A DNA stretch of 9,355 bases from an uncultured Eubacteriales bacterium (GTDB lineage Bacteria > Bacillota > Clostridia > Oscillospirales > Oscillospiraceae), in NCBI GenBank assembly GCA_900549885.1, contig URQA01000097.1, positions 1-9,355 on the forward strand, written 5' to 3'. Below, in pieces: positions 1 through 5,435 of this stretch (position 1 is the first letter of the stretch; each line of letters opens with the position of its first letter). The notes under the pieces were generated by a model, which saw nothing but the letters and a program-made list of their open reading frames with translations, ran no database searches and was not told the DNA's origin. Made by a program: the position numbers and the translations under genes.

Positions 1-1174
1 GGGGGGCGTTGCGCCAGCGCAGCTCCCGACCGGACCAGGGGTTGACGGCGCAGTGCCACAGCTCGGGGATGGGGCGCGCGTCCGGGTCGGAGGCCAGGGG
101 GTTGAAGCAGGAGCAGCGCAGGCAGGGGGCGATCTCATCCTCCCGGCCCTGGAGGGTCTTGTTGACAAAAGCAGGGTCGGCAAATTGCTGGCGGCCCAGA
201 GCCACGAAATCGCACTTGCCGGAGGCGATGGCCTCTTCAATCTGGTCCGGCCCGTTGAAGCCGCCCACCGCCACCACGGGCACATGGACGTGCTTCTTGA
301 TGGCCTCGGCCAGGTCCAGGTTACAGCCGTGGGCGTCGAACATGGAGGAAAAGGCCTTGGTGTTCACGTGATCTTGGTACACGCCAGAGGTAACGTGGAT
401 GAGGTCTACATAGTCCTGGATAATCTGGGCAAACTCGATGCCGTCCTCCAAGGTCATGCCGCCCTCGATGCGCTCGGAACCGGACATACGGTACTCAATG
501 AGGAAGTCGTCGCCGCACACCTCTTTGATCTTCTTGCACACCATGATGGGGAACCGGGCACGGTTGGCCATGGAGCCGCCGAACTCATCGGTGCGGTGGT
601 TGAACCGCGGGGAAATAAACTGGTTCAGAAGCCAGCCGTGGCCGCCGTGGAGGTTGACCATGTTGAAGCCCAGGGCCTTGCAGTTCCAGGCCGCCTCTGC
701 CCATTGGGCGGCGGTCTTTTCCATCATCTCCACGGTCATCTCCTCCACCTGGACCCCGTCCTCCCGGACGAAAGCGGAGGGACCGATGGGATTCTTGTGG
801 CCGGGGATGGCGTCGGGGTGGTTCATGGCGCCCACGTGGTTGAGCTGGATGGAGGCCACCGCCCCGTGGGCCTTGATGGCCTCGGTGAGGGTCATGATGG
901 ACTCCATGTGAAAAGTGGTCATGGGGTTGGACCACACGTCCAGGCCGTGTTCATGCCGCCAGGCGTACTCATGGTCGATGAAGGACTCGGTCACCGTCAC
1001 CTCGGCAAAGCCGCCCCGAGCCTTGGTCTCGTAGGCATCGATACCCTCCGGGGTGGGGTAGCCGTGGTCCACAATGCGGTTTGCGGTGATGGGAGAGGCA
1101 AACACGCGGTTTTTGAACGTTACGCCCTTGATGGTCATGGGGGCAAACATATGGGGATATTTCGTGCAGCTCAC
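1..1174 (-). CDS. Old Yellow Enzyme family NADH:flavin oxidoreductase (BaiCD/BaiH/enoate-reductase-like), 3' end cut by window edge
   Basis: Family members bind FMN in a TIM barrel and reduce activated C=C bonds; many anaerobic ones add a 4Fe-4S cluster and a C-terminal FAD/NAD(P) domain. The 391 visible residues hold the barrel: KNRVFASPIT (21-30), QLNH (110-113), HGGHGWLLNQF (176-186) followed by SPRFNHRTDEFGGS, VGGF (303-306) and ALGR (325-328) for phosphate binding. Cys351, Cys354, Cys356 and Cys375 end the visible part and probably bind the cluster. At the position of the usual active-site Tyr there is Trp181. The gene runs off the left edge, so a C-terminal dinucleotide-binding domain cannot be checked. 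The start is chosen at GTG 1174, 8 nt after AAGGA; ATG codons at 1183 and 1180 are in frame but overlap or crowd that site. It lies downstream of an HxlR regulator on the same strand. The substrate (bile acid, steroid, cinnamate or other enoate) cannot be told from sequence. Confidence 0.9.
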   Translation of the reverse strand, partial: MSCTKYPHMFAPMTIKGVTFKNRVFASPITANRIVDHGYPTPEGIDAYETKARGGFAEVTVTESFIDHEYAWRHEHGLDVWSNPMTTFHMESIMTLTEAIKAHGAVASIQLNHVGAMNHPDAIPGHKNPIGPSAFVREDGVQVEEMTVEMMEKTAAQWAEAAWNCKALGFNMVNLHGGHGWLLNQFISPRFNHRTDEFGGSMANRARFPIMVCKKIKEVCGDDFLIEYRMSGSERIEGGMTLEDGIEFAQIIQDYVDLIHVTSGVYQDHVNTKAFSSMFDAHGCNLDLAEAIKKHVHVPVVAVGGFNGPDQIEEAIASGKCDFVALGRQQFADPAFVNKTLQGREDEIAPCLRCSCFNPLASDPDARPIPELWHCAVNPWSGRELRWRNAP

Positions 1175-1183
1175 AATCATCAT

Positions 1184-1190
1184 CCTTTCC
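1184..1190 (-). promoter_or_regulatory. Ribosome binding site that decides the flavoenzyme start
   Basis: The minus strand reads GGAAAGG directly followed by ATGATGATTGTG. The first ATG abuts the site and the second is 3 nt away, whereas GTG at 1174 is 8 nt beyond AAGGA. Spacing favours the GTG; the ATGs add only three residues. Confidence 0.5.
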
Positions 1191-1214
1191 AGATCAGTTT
1201 AAAGCGATCCATAG

Positions 1215-1247
1215 AAAAAGGCCGCCCGGATGAGCCGGACGGCCTTT
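1215..1247 (-). terminator. Intrinsic terminator between hxlR and the flavoenzyme gene
   Basis: On the minus strand a 13-bp stem (arms 1247-1235 and 1229-1217, loop 1234-1230) is followed by a run of T to 1215. The one non-Watson-Crick pair is a G-T wobble when read on the minus strand but a C-A mismatch on the plus strand, so the structure fits minus-strand RNA. It ends the hxlR transcript about 90 nt after the stop codon. A candidate promoter lies upstream of it, so it may also act as an attenuator for the flavoenzyme gene. Confidence 0.85.
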
Positions 1248-1252
1248 CATTC

Positions 1253-1274
1253 GGTATTTACACTTTAACATACC
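1253..1274. promoter_or_regulatory. Imperfect 22-bp dyad over the candidate -10, possible operator
   Basis: GGTAT at 1253-1257 is mirrored by ATACC at 1270-1274, with about 7 of 11 half-site positions symmetric. The dyad covers the candidate -10 and start region. HxlR-family repressors bind such inverted repeats, so autogenous or local control is conceivable. The match is modest. Confidence 0.25.
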
Positions 1275-1290
1275 CGGTGCTGGTTGTAAA
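1262..1290 (-). promoter_or_regulatory. Candidate sigma-A promoter for the flavoenzyme gene
   Basis: The minus strand shows TTTACA at 1290-1285, a 17-nt spacer and TAAAGT at 1267-1262, with TG one base upstream of the -10 (extended -10). A start near 1255 would place the terminator-like hairpin within the first nucleotides of the transcript. This is a pattern match only. Confidence 0.4.
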
Positions 1291-1337
1291 TAACGCACAT
1301 GAAAGTCAGGGGCATACCTCCAGGTAAGTGCCTGCCT

Positions 1338-1772
1338 TCACCGTTTCTGGGGCGCCTCCATGATATCCGGGTCCATAGTGCGGTAGCCGTGCCACATCTC
1401 GCCCAGCGGGTCAATGTCCAGGCCGCATTCCCGCATCTGGTGCCATCCCCAGTCATAGATGGCATCCAGCAGGGCGCACAGGGACTTGCCCGCAGGGGTT
1501 AGGTGGTACTCCACCCGGATGGGGGTCTCGGGATACACCGTCCGGGTGATGATGCCGTCCTCCTCCAGCTCCCGCAGGTTCTGCGCCAGCACTTTTTCCG
1601 AGATGGGCAGCTGCCGGGTAAAACGGGAGAAACGGGTACAGTCGTTGTCAAACTGGATGGCGTGGATAATCCGGGGTTTCCAACGGTTGAAGAACACCCG
1701 CCGGCAATAGTCATAGCAATCCTCGCCAAAGGGCAGGGTCTTTCCATCCCAGCAATCCTGTTTTTCCCCCAT
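1338..1772 (-). CDS. HxlR-family winged helix-turn-helix transcriptional regulator
   Basis: The 144-residue length is somewhat longer than typical HxlR proteins (about 105-125). HxlR proteins are dimeric DNA-binding regulators, several of which sense electrophiles or thiol stress through cysteines. The family pattern is clear: RWKPRII (30-36), a recognition-helix region with SEKVLAQNLRELEEDGII (58-75), then the wing TRTVYPETPIRVEYHLTPAG (76-95) and the dimer helix ending in DWGW. Cysteines lie at 7, 19 and 23 in the N-terminal arm, where family sensors such as YodB and HypR carry their reactive Cys. The ATG at 1772 follows AGGGGG by 7 nt. It precedes the flavoenzyme gene on the same strand with a terminator hairpin between them. 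Its target and signal are not known from the sequence; regulation of the neighbouring oxidoreductase is inference. Confidence 0.93.
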   Translation of the reverse strand: MGEKQDCWDGKTLPFGEDCYDYCRRVFFNRWKPRIIHAIQFDNDCTRFSRFTRQLPISEKVLAQNLRELEEDGIITRTVYPETPIRVEYHLTPAGKSLCALLDAIYDWGWHQMRECGLDIDPLGEMWHGYRTMDPDIMEAPQKR

Positions 1773-1798
1773 ATCTTCGCCCCCTTTGAATGCAGGAT

Positions 1799-1826
1799 AT
1801 CATATTTTCGTTCTATTCGCAAGCAA
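1799..1826 (-). promoter_or_regulatory. Candidate promoter for the HxlR regulator
   Basis: The minus strand carries TATGAT at 1804-1799 (5 of 6 to the -10 consensus) 16 nt after TTGCTT at 1826-1821. It sits about 25 nt upstream of the hxlR start, in AT-rich DNA. The -35 is weak. Some promoter is expected here because the rplQ terminator lies further upstream. Confidence 0.4.
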
Positions 1827-1860
1827 TGGTTAAATAAAGCTTGCTGCATGTATTTGCAAA

Positions 1861-1946
1861 ATGCAGAGTTCCCCCGTCAGCAGGCGGAGGATCTCTGTTC
1901 TCTGATTTATACCAACTGGCCGATTGACATCTCCGCTGCGTTGCAT
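1861..1946 (-). pseudogene. Degraded second copy of the rplQ 3' end and its terminator
   Basis: This segment aligns without gaps to 2069-2154 at a fixed offset of 208 bp. By hand count about 60 of 80 bases match over 1861-1940, and 40 of 50 over 1891-1940. In the matching frame the minus strand reads NAAEMSIGQLV and TAA (stop at 1909-1907), against DAAEMAIIQLV and TAA in rplQ (stop at 2117-2115). The terminator copy keeps the CCCCCGTC arm (1871-1878), but its stem is weakened and its T tract lost. Upstream of the match the frame has a stop, so only a C-terminal scrap remains. It may be an old tandem duplication or the leftover end of an integration event. Confidence 0.75.
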
Positions 1947-2071
1947 GGTCGAGGCGAAGTTCACTTCACTCCATTTCCCGCTGCAGAGAAAATTCTGCCC
2001 GCTCTCTTGCCTCTCCTCTCCCCAGGAAAGGCTCCGTCTTTCCCGGGGCCCCCACATCCACCGCAGCGACG

Positions 2072-2100
2072 CAAAAATCCCCCGTCTATTGACGGGGGAT
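2072..2100 (-). terminator. Intrinsic terminator of the ribosomal-protein operon, after rplQ
   Basis: A perfect 10-bp stem (ATCCCCCGTC at 2100-2091, GACGGGGGAT at 2086-2077 on the minus strand) with a 4-nt loop runs into five T residues ending at 2073. It starts 14 nt after the rplQ stop codon, which marks the end of the long operon. Confidence 0.93.
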
Positions 2101-2114
2101 GTCTGCTCTCTTAT

Positions 2115-2456
2115 TTACACCAGCTGGATGATCGCCATCTCCGCTGCATCGCCGCGGCGGGGGCCCATCTTCAGCACCCGAGTGTAGCCGCCGTTGCGGT
2201 CTGCATACTTGGGGCCGATCTGGTCGAACAGCTTCTTAGCCACATCCTCCTTGGTCAGGTAGGACAGGGCCTGCCGATAGGCGGCCAGGTTGTTCTTCTT
2301 GGCCAAGGTAATCATCTTCTCGGCCATGGGAGCGACCTCCTTCGCGCGGGCGTAGGTGGTCTTGATCTGACCATTCTCCAGCAGGTAAGTGGTCATGGCG
2401 CGCAGCATGGCGCGGCGCTGGTCGCTGGGCTTGCCCAGCTTGCGGTTGGTAGCCAT
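2115..2456 (-). CDS. rplQ: 50S ribosomal protein L17
   Basis: L17 is a large-subunit protein near the exit-tunnel side of the ribosome. The 113 residues match the shorter Firmicutes form. Recognisable stretches are RKLGKPSDQRRAMLRAM (5-21), the ENGQIKTTYARAKEV block (27-41), and the C-terminus GPRRGDAAEMAIIQLV. ATG 2456 follows AAGGAGA by 7 nt. It is the last gene of the alpha operon, in the usual place after rpoA, but here it is separated from rpoA by an unusually long gap. An intrinsic terminator follows directly, and a decayed copy of its last codons lies 208 bp further downstream. Confidence 0.98.
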   Translation of the reverse strand: MATNRKLGKPSDQRRAMLRAMTTYLLENGQIKTTYARAKEVAPMAEKMITLAKKNNLAAYRQALSYLTKEDVAKKLFDQIGPKYADRNGGYTRVLKMGPRRGDAAEMAIIQLV

Positions 2457-2851
2457 AGTAAACTCTCCTTCGACCTCGCGTGGCGAGATCCTGTTAAATT
2501 CGTTCCGGCACCCCCAAAAAGAGGGACAATCCGTGGACGGGATGGAACGTTACATACATCCGCCCTGCCCGGCGGGGGCACAGCCACCGCACTGTGTTGG
2601 GGTCCCTACAAAAGCCCATTGAAACGAGCTTTGGGATGAGAAGAGGCGCAAGGAAGCGAACGTAGTTTTCGCCGTCAGGCGGAAACGCAGTTGAACGGAC
2701 TTTGCGCCGACGATGTCACGCTCGGGCTGGGCGCATGGCCGGGTCGATAAGCCGTCCGACTACAGGCAAACCCGATTCGGCCCCTGGCCGCCCCTAGGCT
2801 TTGCCCATCCGCTCCCGGCTTATCTTCCCTATGCGCCTGCCCTCACGCTTC
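2457..2851. other. 395-nt non-coding gap between rpoA and rplQ with imperfect stems
   Basis: No gene or T-tract terminator is evident. Read on the plus strand, a 64-nt element at 2645-2708 has a 7-bp outer stem (GGCGCAA with TTGCGCC) and a 9-bp inner stem (2665-2673 with 2678-2686). A second 9-bp stem pairs 2738-2746 with 2773-2781. The three imperfect pairs are all G-T on the plus strand and C-A mismatches on the minus strand, so these stems form better in plus-strand RNA, opposite to the genes. The gap may hold an inserted repeat element. rpoA and rplQ are normally close together, so the length is unusual. Confidence 0.6.
2473..2489 (-). promoter_or_regulatory. Small hairpin just upstream of the rplQ ribosome binding site
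   Basis: On the minus strand ATCTCGC and GCGAGGT form a 7-bp stem (one G-T wobble on this strand) with a CAC loop, ending 2 nt before the AAGGAGA site. It could affect ribosome access to rplQ or be a processing site. Function is inferred from position only. Confidence 0.35.
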
Positions 2852-3802
2852 TCAGTTGTTCTCGTCGCTGGCTAAGGACAGGCCCATCATGGCCAGCTTG
2901 TTAATGACCTCTTCCAGAGACTTACGGCCCAAGTTGCGCACCTTCATCATCTCGTCCTCCGTCTTGGAGATAAGGTCCTCCACGGTGTTGATGTTTGCCC
3001 GCTTGAGGCAGTTAAAGGACCGTACGGACAAGTCCAGCTCCTCGATGGTCAGCTCCAGCACTTTGTCACGCTGTGCCTCCGCCTTCTCCACCACCGTGGA
3101 CTTAGAGCCCATGGTCTCCGACAGGTCGGTGAACAGGGCGAAGTGGTCCATGAGAATGCGTGCGCCCAGAGAGACGGCGTCTCGAGCGGAGATGGTCCCA
3201 TTGGTCCACACTTCCAAGGTCAGCTTATCATAGTCCGTGGCGTCGCCCACACGAGTGTTTTCCACGGTATAGTTGACCTTGCGCACAGGGGTGTAGACTG
3301 AATCTACGGGGATAACCCCGATGATGCCCTGGGTGGGCTTGTTCCGGTCTGCGGTAACATAGCCCCGTCCCTGGGACAGCGTCAGCTCCATATTCAAAGA
3401 AGCGTTGGGGCCCAGGGTGGCAATGTGGTGCTCTGGATTCAGCACCTCTACATCGCTGTCGGCCTTGATGTCGCCGGCGGTGACGACACCCTCGCCGGAG
3501 GCCTCGATGTAGACCGTTTTGACCCCTTCGCTGTGGAGTTTCGCGATGATCCCCTTGACGTTCAGCACAATTTCCGTTACATCTTCCTTGATGCCAGGAA
3601 TGGTAGTAAACTCGTGCTGAACACCGGCGATCTTGATGGTGGTAACCGCGGTACCAGGCAGCGAGGACAGCAGGATGCGTCGCAATGAGTTGCCCAACGT
3701 CGTGCCATAGCCCCGTTCCAGCGGCTCTACGACATATTTGCCGTAAGAGTCATCTCCGGTATTCTCGATGCATTCGATACGCGGCTTCTGGATTTCTACC
3801 AT
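2852..3802 (-). CDS. rpoA: DNA-directed RNA polymerase subunit alpha
   Basis: Alpha dimerises to nucleate RNA polymerase assembly, and its C-terminal domain contacts UP elements and activators. The 316 residues match family length. The N-terminal domain shows ERGYGTTLGNSLRRILLSS (29-47), which forms the dimer and beta contact surface, and the NGTISARDAVSLGARIL block (201-217). A linker near 230-247 leads to the C-terminal domain, with VRSFNCLKRANI (260-271) and VRNLGRKSLEEV (288-299). Arg261, Asn264, Gly292 and Lys294 match the E. coli DNA-contact residues Arg265, Asn268, Gly296 and Lys298. ATG 3802 follows GAAGGAGGG by about 9 nt. The gene sits 78 nt after rpsD in the alpha operon. I see no defect. 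Confidence 0.99.
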   Translation of the reverse strand: MVEIQKPRIECIENTGDDSYGKYVVEPLERGYGTTLGNSLRRILLSSLPGTAVTTIKIAGVQHEFTTIPGIKEDVTEIVLNVKGIIAKLHSEGVKTVYIEASGEGVVTAGDIKADSDVEVLNPEHHIATLGPNASLNMELTLSQGRGYVTADRNKPTQGIIGVIPVDSVYTPVRKVNYTVENTRVGDATDYDKLTLEVWTNGTISARDAVSLGARILMDHFALFTDLSETMGSKSTVVEKAEAQRDKVLELTIEELDLSVRSFNCLKRANINTVEDLISKTEDEMMKVRNLGRKSLEEVINKLAMMGLSLASDENN

Positions 3803-3880
3803 ATCGTGTTACCCTCCTTCATTCCTGTTGCAATACAGTTGACAATTGCCAATGCTCCTTGTCTGCGCGAGGGTGCCGCA

Positions 3881-4492
3881 TTACTTGGAATACAGCTCGA
3901 CGATAAGGTTGACGGACACATCGAAGTCGATGTCGTCCCGGGCGGGCATCGCCACCACTTTGCCCTCCAGAGGGGCGTTCTTGTCCTTTTCCAGCCACTT
4001 AGGCGCGGCCACGAACTTGTCATCCTCCACCAGCTTCTTGAAGCGGGCGGTGGACCGGCTCTTGTCACACACGGCGATCACATCGCCCACCTTCACCAGA
4101 TAGGAGGGGATGTCCACCCGCTTGCCGTTGACCGTGTAGTGGCCGTGGTTAACCAACTGACGGGCCTCACGGCGGGTACCGGCCAGGCCCAGGCGGAACA
4201 CCACGTTATCCAGGCGGCGCTCCAGCAGGGTCATCAGCTCGTCGCCGGTATTGCCCTTCATCCGGGACGCCTTTTCATAGTAGGAGTGGAACTGCTTTTC
4301 CAGCACGCCATAGATGAACTTGACCTTCTGCTTCTCGGTCAGCTGGAGCGCGTACTCACTCTTCTTGCTTCTGCGCTGGGGGCCGGGGTTGCGGTTGGAC
4401 TCCCGCTTGCTGTTTCCGGTGTAACCCATCACGGCAGGAGAGATGCCCAGCGTGCGGCAGCGCTTCACGATGGGCTGCATATTCTTTGCCAT
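3881..4492 (-). CDS. rpsD: 30S ribosomal protein S4
   Basis: S4 is a primary 16S rRNA binder that starts 30S body assembly, and it is a known autoregulator of its own operons in bacteria. The 203 residues cover the N-terminal domain (1-90) and the S4 RNA-binding fold around RRLDNVVFRLGLAGTRREAR (92-111) and VNGKRVDIPSYLVKVGD. The N-terminus lacks the four-cysteine zinc site of C+ S4 proteins; only Cys12 is present there, so this is the zinc-free type. ATG 4492 follows AAGGAGG by about 10 nt. Placement between rpsK and rpoA is the common order in Clostridia and other bacteria, unlike Bacillus subtilis, where rpsD lies elsewhere. Spacing to rpsK is 25 nt. Confidence 0.98.
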   Translation of the reverse strand: MAKNMQPIVKRCRTLGISPAVMGYTGNSKRESNRNPGPQRRSKKSEYALQLTEKQKVKFIYGVLEKQFHSYYEKASRMKGNTGDELMTLLERRLDNVVFRLGLAGTRREARQLVNHGHYTVNGKRVDIPSYLVKVGDVIAVCDKSRSTARFKKLVEDDKFVAAPKWLEKDKNAPLEGKVVAMPARDDIDFDVSVNLIVELYSK

Positions 4493-4517
4493 ATCGCTAA
4501 TTCCTCCTTACTTGCAA

Positions 4518-4919
4518 TTACACGCGGCGGCGCTTGGGCGGGCGGCAGCCGTTGTGGGGGACAGGAGTGACGTCTTTGATCAGGGTGACCTCTAGACCTA
4601 CAGCCTGGAGCGCCCGGATAGCGGCCTCACGGCCCTGGCCGGGACCCTTGACATACACTTCCACGCTCTTCAGCCCGCACTGCTCGATGGCGGCGTTGGC
4701 GGCCGTCTCAGCGGCGGTCTGGGCCGCGAAGGGGGTGGACTTGCGGGAACCCCGGAAGCCCATCTCACCGGAGGAAGCCCAGGACAGGGCGTTACCCTGC
4801 ATATCGGTGACAGTGATCATGGTGTTGTTGAACGAGGAGCGGATATGCACCTGACCCTTTTCAATGTTCTTGCGCTCACGACGGCGCTTGATTACCTTCT
4901 TGCCTTTAGCAGCAGCCAT
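4518..4919 (-). CDS. rpsK: 30S ribosomal protein S11
   Basis: S11 lies on the 30S platform and helps shape the mRNA exit and Shine-Dalgarno cleft. The 133 residues have the basic N-terminal tail, then QVHIRSSFNNTMITVTD (23-39), GNALSWASSGEMGFRGSRKS (42-61) and KGPGQGREAAIRAL (91-104), and the typical arginine-rich end PHNGCRPPKRRRV. ATG 4919 has its AAGGAGGGG site overlapping the TAA stop of rpsM, with 15 nt between the genes, which suggests translational coupling. Family identity is unambiguous. Confidence 0.98.
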   Translation of the reverse strand: MAAAKGKKVIKRRRERKNIEKGQVHIRSSFNNTMITVTDMQGNALSWASSGEMGFRGSRKSTPFAAQTAAETAANAAIEQCGLKSVEVYVKGPGQGREAAIRALQAVGLEVTLIKDVTPVPHNGCRPPKRRRV

Positions 4920-4934
4920 GTTACATTCCCCTCC

Positions 4935-5303
4935 TTACTTCTTCTTATTGGCCACGGTACGCTTCGGACCCTTGCGGGTGCGGGCGTTGGTCTTGGAGCG
5001 CTGGCCACGGACGGGCAGGCCCTTGCGGTGGCGGATGCCGCGGTAGCAGCCGATCTCGGTCAGGCGCTTAATGTCCATCGCCACGTTCCGGCGCAGGTCG
5101 CCCTCGACGGTGTACTCGTGGCCGATGATCTCACGCAGCTTGGCCTCCTCGGCGTCGGTGAGATCCTTCACGCGGGTATCGGGATTGATGCCCGCCTTCT
5201 CCAGAATTTTATTGGCGCTGGTGCGGCCAATGCCGTAGATGTAGGTGAGACCGATCTCCACCCGCTTATCCTTCGGCAGATCAATACCGGCAATACGTGC
5301 CAT
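4935..5303 (-). CDS. rpsM: 30S ribosomal protein S13
   Basis: S13 sits at the head of the 30S subunit and forms bridges to the 50S. The 122 residues include MARIAGIDLPKDKRVEIGL, the helix-hairpin-helix-like YIYGIGRTSANKIL (22-35), DLRRNVAMDIKRL and the basic tail beginning RHRKGLPVRGQRSKTNARTR. ATG 5303 follows GGAGGGG by about 10 nt. It follows rpmJ by 18 nt, the standard alpha-operon order. Confidence 0.98.
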   Translation of the reverse strand: MARIAGIDLPKDKRVEIGLTYIYGIGRTSANKILEKAGINPDTRVKDLTDAEEAKLREIIGHEYTVEGDLRRNVAMDIKRLTEIGCYRGIRHRKGLPVRGQRSKTNARTRKGPKRTVANKKK

Positions 5304-5321
5304 ACTTCTTTTGCCCCTCCT

Positions 5322-5435
5322 TTAACCTTGTCTCTGCTTGTGTTTGGGGTTTTCGCAGATGACCATGACTTTGCCCTTGCGCTTGATGATCTTGCACTTC
5401 TCGCACATGGGCTTGACAGACGGTCTGACTTTCAT
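5322..5435 (-). CDS. rpmJ: 50S ribosomal protein L36, zinc-binding form
   Basis: This 37-residue protein reads MKVRPSVKPMCEKCKIIKR and continues with a basic C-terminus. It is the smallest 50S protein and stabilises 23S rRNA near the peptidyl-transferase side. Cys11, Cys14, Cys27 and His32 form the zinc-ribbon set of the C+ type. ATG 5435 lies 10 nt after AGGAGG. It is 18 nt upstream of rpsM but 293 nt downstream of infA, a much longer gap than is usual for this pair. The gene is short but the match is complete. Confidence 0.97.
   Translation of the reverse strand: MKVRPSVKPMCEKCKIIKRKGKVMVICENPKHKQRQG

Larger units (their letters stand above)
1773..2114. other. 342-nt intergenic region between rplQ and hxlR
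   Basis: It contains, in minus-strand order, the rplQ terminator (2100-2072), about 120 nt of unassigned sequence with two small weak stems (2025-2043 and 1983-1998), the decayed rplQ 3'-end copy (1946-1861) and the candidate hxlR promoter (1826-1799). No convincing gene is seen; a 75-codon minus-strand frame across it has no family resemblance. Confidence 0.7.

Noticed and set aside
53..1327. Long plus-strand open frame (424 codons) opposite the flavoenzyme
   Set aside because: It is antisense to a gene with clear family motifs; its translation is rich in His, Gly and Val with no recognisable domain, as expected from a complementary frame in GC-rich DNA.
1830..2057. Minus-strand 75-codon frame between rplQ and hxlR
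   Set aside because: It reads the decayed rplQ copy in the wrong frame and has no convincing ribosome binding site or family match.
1503..2639. Plus-strand open frame of 378 codons across hxlR, the intergenic region and rplQ
   Set aside because: It crosses two genes and a terminator on the other strand, with no domain resemblance.
2738..2781. tRNA gene in the rpoA-rplQ gap
   Set aside because: The stem and a GGGTTTG-like loop looked suggestive, but there is no acceptor stem, anticodon arm or T-loop consensus.
3806..4570. Plus-strand open frame of 254 codons opposite rpsD
   Set aside because: It is a shadow of rpsD with no plausible ribosome binding site or domain.
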